Origin: JBOCEF01 sp047610385
Lineage (GTDB): Bacteria; Pseudomonadota; Alphaproteobacteria; Rhodobacterales; Rhodobacteraceae
Assembly (NCBI GenBank): GCA_047610385.1
Contig: JBLGAC010000046.1
Coordinates: 1 to 32,674 of the forward strand
Length of the DNA: 32,674 nt
Reading direction: 5' to 3'
Shown here: positions 15,584-23,293 of the stretch, one piece after another
Numbering within the stretch: position 1 is the stretch's first letter
Layout: each line of letters opens with the position of its first letter
Position numbers and translations under genes: made by a program
Notes under the pieces: generated by a model
Seen by the model: only the letters and a program-made list of their open reading frames with translations
Database searches by the model: none
Told to the model about the DNA's origin: nothing

Positions 15584-16636
15584 CTATCCGCCCAGCTTCG
15601 CCAAAAGCCGGGGCAGCCGACGCATGGCCATCAACATCTTCATATACTCATCCCGCGCAATGGCCGGAGAGCCCATCACCACCGTCCGCGGCGGCACCTT
15701 CGAGGCCACCCCAGACGACGCCGCCACCACCACGTCCGACCCGATCGTCACATGGTCAGCCACGCCCACCTTGCCGCCAAGCACGACCCGGTCGCCGATC
15801 TGCGCGCTGCCGGCGATGCCGACCTGTGCGCACAAAAGGCACGACGCCCCGATCGACACATTATGTCCGATCTGGACCTGATTGTCGATTTTCGTGCCCG
15901 CTCCGACGGTTGTATCGTGAAGCGTGCCCCGATCAATGGTTGTATTTGCCCCGATCTCAACATCGCTGCCCAAAGTGACCGCGCCCAGCGAATGGATCCG
16001 CATCCAGACTGAGTTGCGCGCCTCAGCAACGCCGCCGGTTTCCTTGGCGTTCTCCACCGTCGATTTCTCAGGCGTGACAAAGGAAAAACCGTCAGCGCCG
16101 ATCACCGCGCCAGCGTGAAGGATCGGCCGGTCGCCGATGGTCACGCGCGCGCCGATGCGCACACCAGGATATATCAGCGCGTCTTCGCCCAGCACCACAT
16201 CTGCGCCGATCGTGACATGGGCGCAGATCCGCGCGCCCTTGCCGATGCGTGCGCGCGCGCCGATCACCACGAACGGGCCGATGGCGGCACCTTCGCCGAT
16301 TTCGGCATCAGGCGCGATCACGGCAGAGGGATGGATGCCGCCATCAAGATCCAGATCATAGGCGAACATCGTGGTGATCCCGGCCATGCCGACCCGCGGC
16401 CGGGCAATCGCCACCGCCGCGTCCAGCCCCAGATCGGCCAGATCGGCCCCGTGCCACACCAGCGCGGCGCGGGCCGGGGATGCGCGCAGCGCGTCCGCAT
16501 AGCTGGGGTCCATCGCAATGGCCAGATCGCCGGCAACGGCCTTTGCCGGGTGGGCCGGGCGGCCGACACGCAGGCTGGCATTGCCCAGCGGCTCAGCTCC
16601 CAGCGCCTCGGCGATGCGTGCGATCGTCCAGCTCAT
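15584..16636 (-). CDS. lpxD: UDP-3-O-acylglucosamine N-acyltransferase
   Basis: Left-handed beta-helix acyltransferase of 350 residues, the usual LpxD length. An N-terminal domain is followed from about residue 100 by many I-G-x-x-x hexapeptide repeats (I-G-P-F-V-V-I-G, I-G-K-G-A-R-I, I-G-A-D-V-V-L). The catalytic histidine lies in I-D-N-Q-V-Q-I-G-H-N-V-S-I-G, and the G-A-D-G-F-S-F-V segment matches the acyl/UDP-sugar site. It adds the amide-linked hydroxyacyl chain in lipid A synthesis. ATG 16636 with GGAG 8 bases upstream. The usual lpxD-fabZ-lpxA neighbours are absent, so this may be a second copy working with the ACP and ketosynthase just downstream. Confidence 0.93.
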   Translation of the reverse strand: MSWTIARIAEALGAEPLGNASLRVGRPAHPAKAVAGDLAIAMDPSYADALRASPARAALVWHGADLADLGLDAAVAIARPRVGMAGITTMFAYDLDLDGGIHPSAVIAPDAEIGEGAAIGPFVVIGARARIGKGARICAHVTIGADVVLGEDALIYPGVRIGARVTIGDRPILHAGAVIGADGFSFVTPEKSTVENAKETGGVAEARNSVWMRIHSLGAVTLGSDVEIGANTTIDRGTLHDTTVGAGTKIDNQVQIGHNVSIGASCLLCAQVGIAGSAQIGDRVVLGGKVGVADHVTIGSDVVVAASSGVASKVPPRTVVMGSPAIARDEYMKMLMAMRRLPRLLAKLGG

Positions 16637-16768
16637 GCCATACGCTCCGTCCGAGGCGGGACGGCGCAGGGGGTCGCGCCGATCATCCGAAGCATCGCTT
16701 ATATGACGCCGGAGCTTCGCTGGCCAGCGCCGCTGAACCCAAGGCCGGGTCCGCAGCCGCCGCGCCGG

Positions 16769-18490
16769 TCACATTGCCGACACGCCAGCCTTTTCAAGCG
16801 CCGCCCAGACGGTGGCGTCGCGGCCATAGATGTCAGCCCGGAACCGGTCCTGCCCCGTCGCCGTATCAACCCAGGCGGTGCGGTACATCAGGTGCACCTG
16901 CAGCGGATTTTCGATCTTCACCCAGATCTCCTCACCGCGGGCTTCCCATTCCTCAAATTGCACAACCGGGTCGTCGACTTGCCCTTCAAGCAGCAGATGC
17001 GCTAGGTCGATCGGCCGCTCCAGCCGCACGCAGCCATGGGAGAAGGCGCGCATGTCCTTGGCGAACAGGCTGCGCGACGGGGTGTCGTGCAGATAAATCG
17101 AGAACTGGTTGGGGAACATGAACTTCACCCGGCCCAGCGCGTTGCCATCACCCGGCAACTGCTTGATGCGCCACGGAAAGCTTCTCTCCGAATAGCTGGA
17201 CCAATCGACCGTATAGGGATCAGGCGCGGGATCGTCACCGGTCGGGATCAGCACCATGTTCTGACGCGCAAGATAGGACGGATCGGCGCGCAGCAGCGGC
17301 AGGATTTCCTTGGTGGTGATGGAGCGCGGGATATTCCAGCTCGGGTTCACCACCATATGGGTCATCACGTCCGAGAATTCCGGCGTGCGGTGCTTGTCGG
17401 CCTTGCCGACCACCACGCGCATCGTCTCAATCTGCGTGCCCTTGTCGAACAGGGTCATGGTGAAATCGGCCTGATTGACCTCAATCCGGCGCGCGCCAAG
17501 ATCGCGGTTCATCCAGCGCATCCGCTCCAGATTAACGGCGATCTGGCGCAGGCGCCCCGCGGCGGTCACCGACATCGCCTCCAGACTGCGCCGCCCGACC
17601 AAGCCGTCGGCGTTCAGGCCATGGCGTGTCTGAAAGCGGATCACCGCGGCCTCCAGCTCCGCATCAAAGCTGGGGGCGGCGGGCGGTTCAACCGCGTTGG
17701 ACGCGACCACCACAGGCCTCAGATCGGGGGAGGCGTCGCCAAGTTCGATCAGACGCACGCGCAGGCGTTCGACCTGCGGGCCGCTGTCGCCCAGGCGCAG
17801 TACTCTTGCATCAGGCGCGGGTGCGGCCCAGCCACCGCTTTCAATCAACGCGCGGAACGCGGCGAGGCGCCCGCGCAGGGCCGCATAACCGGGATCGGCG
17901 GGGGCCATCGCCTCCAGCGTGCGGCGCGGCTCCGCCGAGGCGGCCAGCGCGTTCAGCAACGCCATCCGGTCGGGGCGCGGCGGATCAATGTGAATCTCGT
18001 CATCAATCCGCCGCGGGCTCAGCGCGCCAGATGTCAGCTCAGTCCCGTAGCGCATCGCGGCCAGTGACAGCGCGACGTCGAGCGCGGCCTGCTCCGCCCA
18101 AGCGGCGGTTCCGGTCAGCCCCGCCAGCGCGTCAAGCCGCACGCGCAGCGCAGCGGTGTCGGCCACGGACGGCAACCCATGCGATCCCGCGCCTTCGAAA
18201 GCCGCCAGCATCGAGGCGGCGACCCGCCCAGGCCGATCGCCCAGCCAGATCGGTGCCCAGTTGCGCCCGGCATATACCGCCAGCAGCGCAGGGTCTCCGA
18301 TACTTTCGACGGCACCGCGGATCGCACGCGCTTGCGGCAACACTGCGGCCACGCCCATCACGGCAGGCGGCGGCGTCGGGACAACTGTTTGCGCTGCCAA
18401 CGGAACCACGGCGCAGGTCAGGGCGACCGCAGCGGCGCTCAGCGTCCAACGGCGATTGGCGAGAAAGCTCATCAAGGAGGCTCCGGTCAT
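16769..18490 (-). CDS. L,D-transpeptidase, YcbB/LdtD type
   Basis: Periplasmic peptidoglycan cross-linking enzyme of 573 residues. Start ATG 18490 (M-T-G-A-S-L-M-S-F-L-A) has GGAAAGG upstream; ATG 18472 is an alternative. A signal peptide is followed by a helical scaffold region, a peptidoglycan-binding motif (L-R-L-G-D-S-G-P-Q-V-E-R-L and F-Q-T-R-H-G-L-N-A-D-G-L-V-G) and a YkuD catalytic domain. The active site is F-S-H-G-C487-V-R-L-E-R-P. The P-S-W-N-I-P-R-S-I region is also typical of LdtD. These enzymes make 3-3 (mDap-mDap) cross-links. A MepK-like peptidase gene diverges from it 377 bases away. Confidence 0.93.
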   Translation of the reverse strand: MTGASLMSFLANRRWTLSAAAVALTCAVVPLAAQTVVPTPPPAVMGVAAVLPQARAIRGAVESIGDPALLAVYAGRNWAPIWLGDRPGRVAASMLAAFEGAGSHGLPSVADTAALRVRLDALAGLTGTAAWAEQAALDVALSLAAMRYGTELTSGALSPRRIDDEIHIDPPRPDRMALLNALAASAEPRRTLEAMAPADPGYAALRGRLAAFRALIESGGWAAPAPDARVLRLGDSGPQVERLRVRLIELGDASPDLRPVVVASNAVEPPAAPSFDAELEAAVIRFQTRHGLNADGLVGRRSLEAMSVTAAGRLRQIAVNLERMRWMNRDLGARRIEVNQADFTMTLFDKGTQIETMRVVVGKADKHRTPEFSDVMTHMVVNPSWNIPRSITTKEILPLLRADPSYLARQNMVLIPTGDDPAPDPYTVDWSSYSERSFPWRIKQLPGDGNALGRVKFMFPNQFSIYLHDTPSRSLFAKDMRAFSHGCVRLERPIDLAHLLLEGQVDDPVVQFEEWEARGEEIWVKIENPLQVHLMYRTAWVDTATGQDRFRADIYGRDATVWAALEKAGVSAM

Positions 18491-18867
18491 GATCAATTCA
18501 ACCTTTCCGGCAAAGTTATCGCAAATGCAGCGCGGCGACCATATGGGCGCCAGTCGACTCTCCGGATTCTCCGCGGGGCGTGGGAAATCCGCAGCATTCC
18601 CTTGGCATCCCCTTCTGCGCATCACCGCGAAGGGGCCGCCTGGGGGCCTTGCGCACGGGCGCAGACCCTGTGGCGGCGGACTTTCTGCCCATCAATACGT
18701 GGCGGGACCCAAGCGTTGCATTCAAGCCGCGAACTACGGCAATTTTGCGTCTAAACTGCCACTTGGCCGGCCCCTGCCGCATGTGTGATAACTATGCTGG
18801 GCACTCGGTTAACAGGTGCTGTCGGCGCAAAGACCGAAGATAAAAAACGGAACGAGGCAAGTTGACC
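18491..18867. other. 377-base divergent intergenic region with clustered hairpins
   Basis: Lies between the L,D-transpeptidase and the MepK-like gene. It contains three adjacent hairpins (separate entry, 18579-18676) and, nearer the MepK-like gene, only a weak promoter candidate (TTGGCC at 18763-18768 with TGATAA at 18786-18791). Some frames stay open across it on both strands, but none has a recognisable motif or a good ribosome site. Confidence 0.5.
18579..18676. ncRNA. Three consecutive hairpins, possible structured RNA
   Basis: GGGAA and TTCCC (within 18579-18599) form a small stem. Next, CCCCTTC-T-GCG (18609-18619) pairs with CGC-GAAGGGG (18626-18635). Directly abutting it, CCGCC (18636-18640) pairs with GGCGG (18672-18676), enclosing GGG/CCC and TGCGC/GCGCA around an ACGG loop. 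Stacked stems with interrupted pairing resemble a folded RNA more than a protein-binding site. The strand and promoter are not clear. I cannot assign it to a known family. Confidence 0.35.
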
Positions 18868-19443
18868 ATGGCCATGACCGACCGCGGGAACCTGATGTCC
18901 CGCAGGGCGGCGCTCGGGCTGATATCGGGAGCCGCCTGCATCGCAGCGGTGCCCGCTTTCGCTGCAGCGCCTGCCATCCAGCGTGGGGCCGGGTCTTTCC
19001 GCGCCATATCGCTGACGTCAAGCCGATTGGGCGAGCAGTTGCGCACCGTCTATTGGGCCGACGGATCGTATATCCCCGAAGCGCTTGAGGAAATCAGCTT
19101 TCTTCTGCGTGATTGGCGGGAAAACACCGCCATGCCCTACGACCCCACTGCGATCGACGTTCTGGCCGCGCTGACCCGCAAGCTCGACATCTCAACCCCC
19201 ATTGAGGTGGTGTCGGGCTATCGCAGCAAGCACACCAATGATGAACTGCGTAAGACCCATCGCGGGGTCGCCAAAAACAGCTATCACACCCGCGCGATGG
19301 CCATCGACATCCGCGTGCCCCGCCGCAGTGTGCGGCAGGTGGCGAACGCGGCAGAATCGCTGGGTGGCGGCGGCGTCGGTCGCTACACCCGGTCATCGTT
19401 TGTGCATGTGGACAGCGGACCACTGCGCACCTGGGGTCGCTGA
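18868..19443 (+). CDS. DUF882/M15A peptidase, MepK (YcbK)-like
   Basis: Exported zinc peptidase of 191 residues. ATG 18868 has GAGG 11 bases before it; later ATGs at 18874 and 18895 are possible. The leader M-S-R-R-A-A-L-G-L-I-S-G-A-A with paired arginines suggests Tat export. Zinc ligands by family position are H140 and D147 (S-Y-H-T-R-A-M-A-I-D) and H180 (F-V-H-V-D-S-G). V-V-S-G-Y-R-S-K-H-T-N marks the family. In E. coli MepK cleaves 3-3 cross-links made by YcbB-type L,D-transpeptidases, and here the two genes are divergent neighbours. Function is inferred from the family. Confidence 0.9.
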   Translation: MAMTDRGNLMSRRAALGLISGAACIAAVPAFAAAPAIQRGAGSFRAISLTSSRLGEQLRTVYWADGSYIPEALEEISFLLRDWRENTAMPYDPTAIDVLAALTRKLDISTPIEVVSGYRSKHTNDELRKTHRGVAKNSYHTRAMAIDIRVPRRSVRQVANAAESLGGGGVGRYTRSSFVHVDSGPLRTWGR

Positions 19444-19563
19444 GCCTTCGCTGCAATGCCTCGCAGATGCATAATGCGATCAGGGGTCTTGACGCAGCGA
19501 CACGGTTTCGGCTTGGGTTCGGGCAGCGCCACCGCGCGCACATGATTTGTCGGGAAAGCCGTC

Positions 19564-20745
19564 ATGCCCCCCACCGCCCCGGTCAAAGACCAGATCACCA
19601 TCGCGCAGCTTGTGCATGATCCCTACGCGATCTATCGCCGTCTGCGCGCCGAAGCGCCGGTTGCCAAGGTTCCGTCGGTCAATCGCACGCTGCTGACCAA
19701 GGCCGCCGATACCCGTTATATCAAAGACAACCCAGTGCTGTTCAGCTCTGACGATCCGCACACCCCGATGGAGCGGGCGTTTCGCGCCAAGACCTTGATG
19801 CGCAAGGACGGCGAGGACCATATGCGCGAGCGCATGGCCATGGCCCCCGCCTTTGGCGCACGGGTGATCCGTGACATCTGGGCGCCAATGTTTGAAAAAT
19901 TCGCCGAAGATTACGTCGCCCGCCTGCCTAGGGGTGAGGTGGTGAACCTGTTCGCCGACCTCGCCGCGCCGTTTTCCGCGCGGTGTCTGGCCGAACTGCT
20001 GGGGATCCCCGAAGCCGCAGACCGCGAGATGGAGGTCTGGTCCCAGCGCCTGATCGACGGTGCCGGCAATTTCGGCTGGACCCCCAAGCTGTTCGAAGAC
20101 AGCGACGAGGCAAACGACCAGATGGACGTCGTGATTGCCAAGGCGGTGGTGCGGCATCGGGCGGAAAAGGGCCCCTCAGCGCTGGCGGTTATGGTCAATG
20201 CAGACGACCCGATCGCGATGTCCCAGATCGTCGCCAACATCAAGATCGCCATCGGTGGCGGCATCAATGAACCGCGCGACGCGTCCTCAACGCTGATCTA
20301 CGGGCTGCTGACCAATCCAGACCAGCGCGGCGCGGTTCTGTCCGGCGACATCACATGGAATGAGGCGTTTGAGGAGGCGGTGCGCTGGGTTGCGCCGATC
20401 CAGGTCTCCTCACGCGTTGCGACCGAGGACACTGAGATCCGAGGCATCCACATCCCCAAAGGCGACGTGGTGATGTCGATCCAAGCCTCCGCCAACCATG
20501 ATGAGGACATCTACGAGGACGGGCATCTTTTTAATGTCTTCCGCCCCAAAGCGCCTCATCAGTCATTTGGCGCCGGCCCGCATTTCTGCCAGGGCACACA
20601 TGTGGCGCGCCGCATGGTGGCGCAGATCCTGATGCCGGTGCTGTTCGACCGTTTCCCCAAAATGTCGCCGCCCGACCCGGACGCTGTGAAATTCATCGGT
20701 TTTGGGTTCCGTGGGCCGATGTCGCTGCCGGTCCTTCTGAATTAA
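19564..20745 (+). CDS. Cytochrome P450 with atypical I-helix
   Basis: P450 of 393 residues. The haem loop is F-G-A-G-P-H-F-C342-Q-G, and E-E-A-V-R supplies the ExxR motif. The I-helix reads G231-G-G-I-N-E-P-R-D239 instead of the usual A/G-G-x-D/E-T; the conserved threonine is absent and a glutamate-proline pair stands there. Some bacterial P450 families carry an N-E-P-R-D I-helix like this, so it is a real subfamily trait and not an error. It may use another proton-delivery route. ATG 19564 follows a weak ribosome site (GGGAAAG). The gene lies 120 bases after the MepK-like gene and 155 bases before a GntR regulator. Substrate unknown, and no redox partner is encoded nearby. Confidence 0.9.
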   Translation: MPPTAPVKDQITIAQLVHDPYAIYRRLRAEAPVAKVPSVNRTLLTKAADTRYIKDNPVLFSSDDPHTPMERAFRAKTLMRKDGEDHMRERMAMAPAFGARVIRDIWAPMFEKFAEDYVARLPRGEVVNLFADLAAPFSARCLAELLGIPEAADREMEVWSQRLIDGAGNFGWTPKLFEDSDEANDQMDVVIAKAVVRHRAEKGPSALAVMVNADDPIAMSQIVANIKIAIGGGINEPRDASSTLIYGLLTNPDQRGAVLSGDITWNEAFEEAVRWVAPIQVSSRVATEDTEIRGIHIPKGDVVMSIQASANHDEDIYEDGHLFNVFRPKAPHQSFGAGPHFCQGTHVARRMVAQILMPVLFDRFPKMSPPDPDAVKFIGFGFRGPMSLPVLLN

Positions 20746-20828
20746 GGCATGATTTCAAAGGCTTGACTTTAAAAAACAGGCCTACGGAATTGGCCATGCC
20801 ACTTTAGCATAACGCTACGTTTAACTCG

Positions 20829-20858
20829 TTGACATGTTTACGAATCCCCCCCTATTCT
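20829..20858 (+). promoter_or_regulatory. Promoter of the GntR-type regulator gene
   Basis: TTGACA (20829-20834), 18 bases, TATTCT (20853-20858) is the best promoter seen in the window. It overlaps the first codons of the longest open frame, which shows that the true start lies further down at ATG 20901. A second, weaker TTGACT is at 20763-20768. Confidence 0.6.
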
Positions 20859-20900
20859 GCGCTTTGTCGGACAAACCGATCAACGCTGGATGGCAAAGGG

Positions 20901-21707
20901 ATGACTCGCTTGGGACTGCGCGCGCAACTTGGATTGTTGGTAAAGGATCGGCCCCGGACGGGGCTGGCCCTCAGCAAGATTGCGCTGCGGCCGACCTACC
21001 TGATCGTCGCCGACCGGATTGAGCGGGAGATCATGGAAGGCCGCCTGCGCCCCGGCGACCGCCTGCCCACCGAAACCGCTTTGGCCGAAGACCTCGGCGT
21101 CAATCGGTCCACCATGCGCGAAGGTCTGCGGCTGATGGAACAGGCCGGGCTGGTGGAGCGCAGATCGGGCCGCCGTCTTTATGTGGCGGTGCCAGGGGCT
21201 GCGCGTCTGGGCGTGCCGGTGTGCCGCGCGCTGTTGCTGAGCAGCGTGACCTTCGAAGAGCTTTACCAACTGATGCTGGCGCTGGAACCGCGCGCCGCCC
21301 TTCTGGCGGCTGAACGGATCGACGCCGCAGCGCTGGGCGCGCTTGATGACAACCTGGCGCGCACCGAAGCTGCCGCAGCGCGCGGTGATGCGGTCACCGC
21401 CCATGACGTGGAATTCCACGGGCTGGTCGCGCAGGCCATGGGCAACCCCGCCTGGATCGTGGCGCGCGAACCGGCGGCAAGCTTGCTCTACCCCGCCTCA
21501 GACCCGATGATGCGCCGCCTGCCACAGGCCACAGGCCGCCTGATCGATGCGCACCGCGCGATTATCGCAGCCCTGCGCGCAGGCAACGGCAAAAGCGCGG
21601 AGACATGGATGCGCCGCCATATCGAAGATTTCAAACGCGGCTACGCCATGGCCGGGTTTTCTTTCGATCAGCGTGTGACAGCACCGCACGAAGCGCGCGC
21701 GCCCTGA
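20901..21707 (+). CDS. GntR-family regulator, FadR/FCD subgroup
   Basis: DNA-binding regulator of 268 residues if ATG 20901 is used. The longer frame begins at 20829 inside a promoter and is rejected. The winged helix is clear: R-P-T-Y-L-I-V-A-D-R-I-E-R-E-I, then L-R-P-G-D-R-L-P-T-E and L-G-V-N-R-S-T-M-R-E-G-L-R-L-M-E-Q-A-G-L-V. The C-terminal all-helical FCD ligand domain has candidate metal ligands in A-H-D-V-E-F-H and D-A-H-R-A-I-I. This subgroup senses organic acids and is often encoded next to the genes it controls. The Liv-type importer 131 bases downstream is the likeliest target, possibly with the upstream P450. Confidence 0.9.
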   Translation: MTRLGLRAQLGLLVKDRPRTGLALSKIALRPTYLIVADRIEREIMEGRLRPGDRLPTETALAEDLGVNRSTMREGLRLMEQAGLVERRSGRRLYVAVPGAARLGVPVCRALLLSSVTFEELYQLMLALEPRAALLAAERIDAAALGALDDNLARTEAAAARGDAVTAHDVEFHGLVAQAMGNPAWIVAREPAASLLYPASDPMMRRLPQATGRLIDAHRAIIAALRAGNGKSAETWMRRHIEDFKRGYAMAGFSFDQRVTAPHEARAP

Positions 21708-21713
21708 ATGTCG

Positions 21714-21746
21714 CGGGCGGCGCCGCTGCCTGAGACCCGCCGCCCG
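21714..21746 (+). terminator. Possible weak terminator after the regulator gene
   Basis: CGGGCGGC (21714-21721) and GCCGCCCG (21739-21746) pair perfectly around a 17-base loop just past the GntR stop, with no T-run. It may partly separate the regulator from the importer genes. Two direct copies of GCGCACAGA follow at 21754 and 21771. Confidence 0.35.
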
Positions 21747-21838
21747 GCAAAACGCGCACAGACGCGTCGGGCGCACAGAATGGCCCCCGCCTTTTGCGGA
21801 TGGCCGACCAAACGACACTGCAACCGGGAGGATACCAA

Positions 21839-23137
21839 ATGTCTGTGAAATCGCATATCCGCAGCACGACTGCGACATTGGCGGGGGCCATGATGCTCGC
21901 CGCCCCGGCAATGGCCGACGAGGGCGTCTACAAAATCGGCGTCGTCACTTTCCTGTCAGGCCAGGCCGCCGAAAGCTTTGGCGTTCCGGCGTGGAACGGC
22001 GGCAAGCTGCTGATCGAAAAGCTCAATGCCGGTCTCGCGCCCGCGCCTTATGACAAGGTCGGCTTCGGCGGCATGAAGATCGAAGCGATCCCGATCGACG
22101 AAGCCGGCGGTGCCACCAAGCAGGTGCAGGAATTCCGCAACCTCGTGCAGCGCGAAGGCGTGGATGCGGTTGTGGGGTATGTGTCGTCGGGCGATTGCCT
22201 CGCGATCGCGCCGGTGGCCGATGAGCTGAAAGCGCTGACCATCCTTTACGATTGCGGCACGCCGCGGGTCTTCGAAGACGGATCGTATGAATACGCCTTC
22301 CGCACTGCTGCCCATGCCACCATGGATAACGTGTCGATGGCGCGGTACCTGAAGGCGCGTGACATCAAGGTCAACTCCTTCGCGGGTCTGAACCAGGACT
22401 ATGCCTGGGGCCATGACAGCTGGAATGACTTCACCGCCGCCATGGGCCAGCTTTACCCCGACGCCGAAATGAAGGACGCGCAGTTCCCCGCCTTTGGCGC
22501 CGGTCAGTATGGCACGGAAATTTCGGCACTGATGCGCTCACGCGCGGATGTGGTCCACAGCTCCAACTGGGGCGGAGACCTGCAGTCGTTCATCCTTCAG
22601 GCCAAACCGCGCGGCCTGTTTGAGAAAAGCCAGGTGGTGTTTTCGGCCGGTGACCACGTGATCCCGGCCCTGGGCAACAATTTCCCCGAAGGCGTCGTGC
22701 TGGGGGCCCGCGGGGCCTATGGCCTGATGTCGCCGGACACCGCCCTGAACAACTGGTGGTATGCCACCTATGAGGCCGAATACGGCGTGTTCCCGGTGCA
22801 GGCCCCCTACCGCATGGCGCAGGCCCTGCTGGGTCTGAAATCGGCGATCGAAAAGGCCATGGAGGCCAATGGCGGCACGCGCCCGTCGGTTGACGAGATC
22901 CGCGCCGCGATGAAGGGCCATGAATGGGAAAGCCCCGGTGGTCTGATCCAGATGAAACTGGGCAATGGCCATCAGGCAATCCAGCCTTCCGCTATTGGCA
23001 CCACGGCCAAGGACGCCGACGGCAACATCACGCTGGTCGACATTGAGCGGTTCGCCGCAGCCTGCGTCAACCCGCCCGAGGGCATGAAGAGCGTTGACTG
23101 GATCAATGCCGGCTTCCCCGGCGCGACCTGCGACTGA
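21839..23137 (+). CDS. Branched-chain-amino-acid-type ABC substrate-binding protein (LivK-like)
   Basis: Periplasmic binding protein of 432 residues of the Peripla_BP_6 class. ATG 21839 has GGGAGGA six bases upstream and starts a clean signal peptide ending A-P-A-M-A-D-E. The mature part begins Y-K-I-G-V-V-T-F-L-S-G-Q-A-A-E-S-F-G and contains V-D-A-V-V-G-Y-V-S-S-G-D-C and L-Y-D-C-G-T-P-R, with two cysteines that may pair. The class takes amino acids, amides, urea or aromatic acids, so Liv-like does not fix the ligand. First gene of the importer operon, under probable GntR control. Confidence 0.9.
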   Translation: MSVKSHIRSTTATLAGAMMLAAPAMADEGVYKIGVVTFLSGQAAESFGVPAWNGGKLLIEKLNAGLAPAPYDKVGFGGMKIEAIPIDEAGGATKQVQEFRNLVQREGVDAVVGYVSSGDCLAIAPVADELKALTILYDCGTPRVFEDGSYEYAFRTAAHATMDNVSMARYLKARDIKVNSFAGLNQDYAWGHDSWNDFTAAMGQLYPDAEMKDAQFPAFGAGQYGTEISALMRSRADVVHSSNWGGDLQSFILQAKPRGLFEKSQVVFSAGDHVIPALGNNFPEGVVLGARGAYGLMSPDTALNNWWYATYEAEYGVFPVQAPYRMAQALLGLKSAIEKAMEANGGTRPSVDEIRAAMKGHEWESPGGLIQMKLGNGHQAIQPSAIGTTAKDADGNITLVDIERFAAACVNPPEGMKSVDWINAGFPGATCD

Positions 23138-23144
23138 CACGATT

Positions 23145-23170
23145 GGCGGGGCGCGTTCGCGCGCCCCGCC
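23145..23170 (+). promoter_or_regulatory. Very stable UUCG hairpin after the binding-protein gene
   Basis: GGCGGGGCGCG (23145-23155) and CGCGCCCCGCC (23160-23170) form a perfect 11-bp stem closed by a TTCG tetraloop, 8 bases after the stop codon. No T-run follows. It probably protects the binding-protein message or limits read-through into the membrane genes. Confidence 0.65.
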
Positions 23171-23185
23171 TGCCCTGCTGGCGCC

Positions 23186-23279
23186 TTGCCCTGCAAGCCC
23201 GCTGTCCTAAAAGCGCACCCTCATAAATGCGTGCTGTCCTAAAAGCGCTGTGCCCTGCAAGCGTCCTGCCCTGCAAGCG
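23186..23279 (+). repeat. Interleaved short direct repeats
   Basis: GCTGTCCTAAAAGCGC occurs at 23201-23216 and again at 23233-23248. TGCCCTGCAAGC occurs at about 23187, 23251 and 23267. All lie in the gap between the binding-protein and first permease genes, next to the UUCG hairpin and just before the GTG start. The repeats hint at local duplication, and they lengthen the gap to 156 bases. Confidence 0.7.
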
Positions 23280-23293
23280 AAAGGCTTACCCCC

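Noticed and set aside
18491..18625. 45-codon N-terminal extension of the L,D-transpeptidase
   Set aside because: It would put the signal peptide far inside the protein; ATG 18490 has a ribosome site and a normal leader.
18579..18676. Hairpin cluster considered as 6S RNA or signal recognition particle RNA
   Set aside because: Neither the 6S open-promoter-like bubble nor the conserved signal-recognition-particle loop could be matched, and the gene context is wrong.
20829..20900. 24-codon extension of the GntR-type regulator
   Set aside because: It begins within a TTGACA/TATTCT promoter, so it cannot be translated from that promoter's transcript.
23186..23279. Repeats considered as a CRISPR array
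   Set aside because: Repeats are 12-16 bases, interleaved and unevenly spaced, with no unique spacers of constant length and no cas genes.
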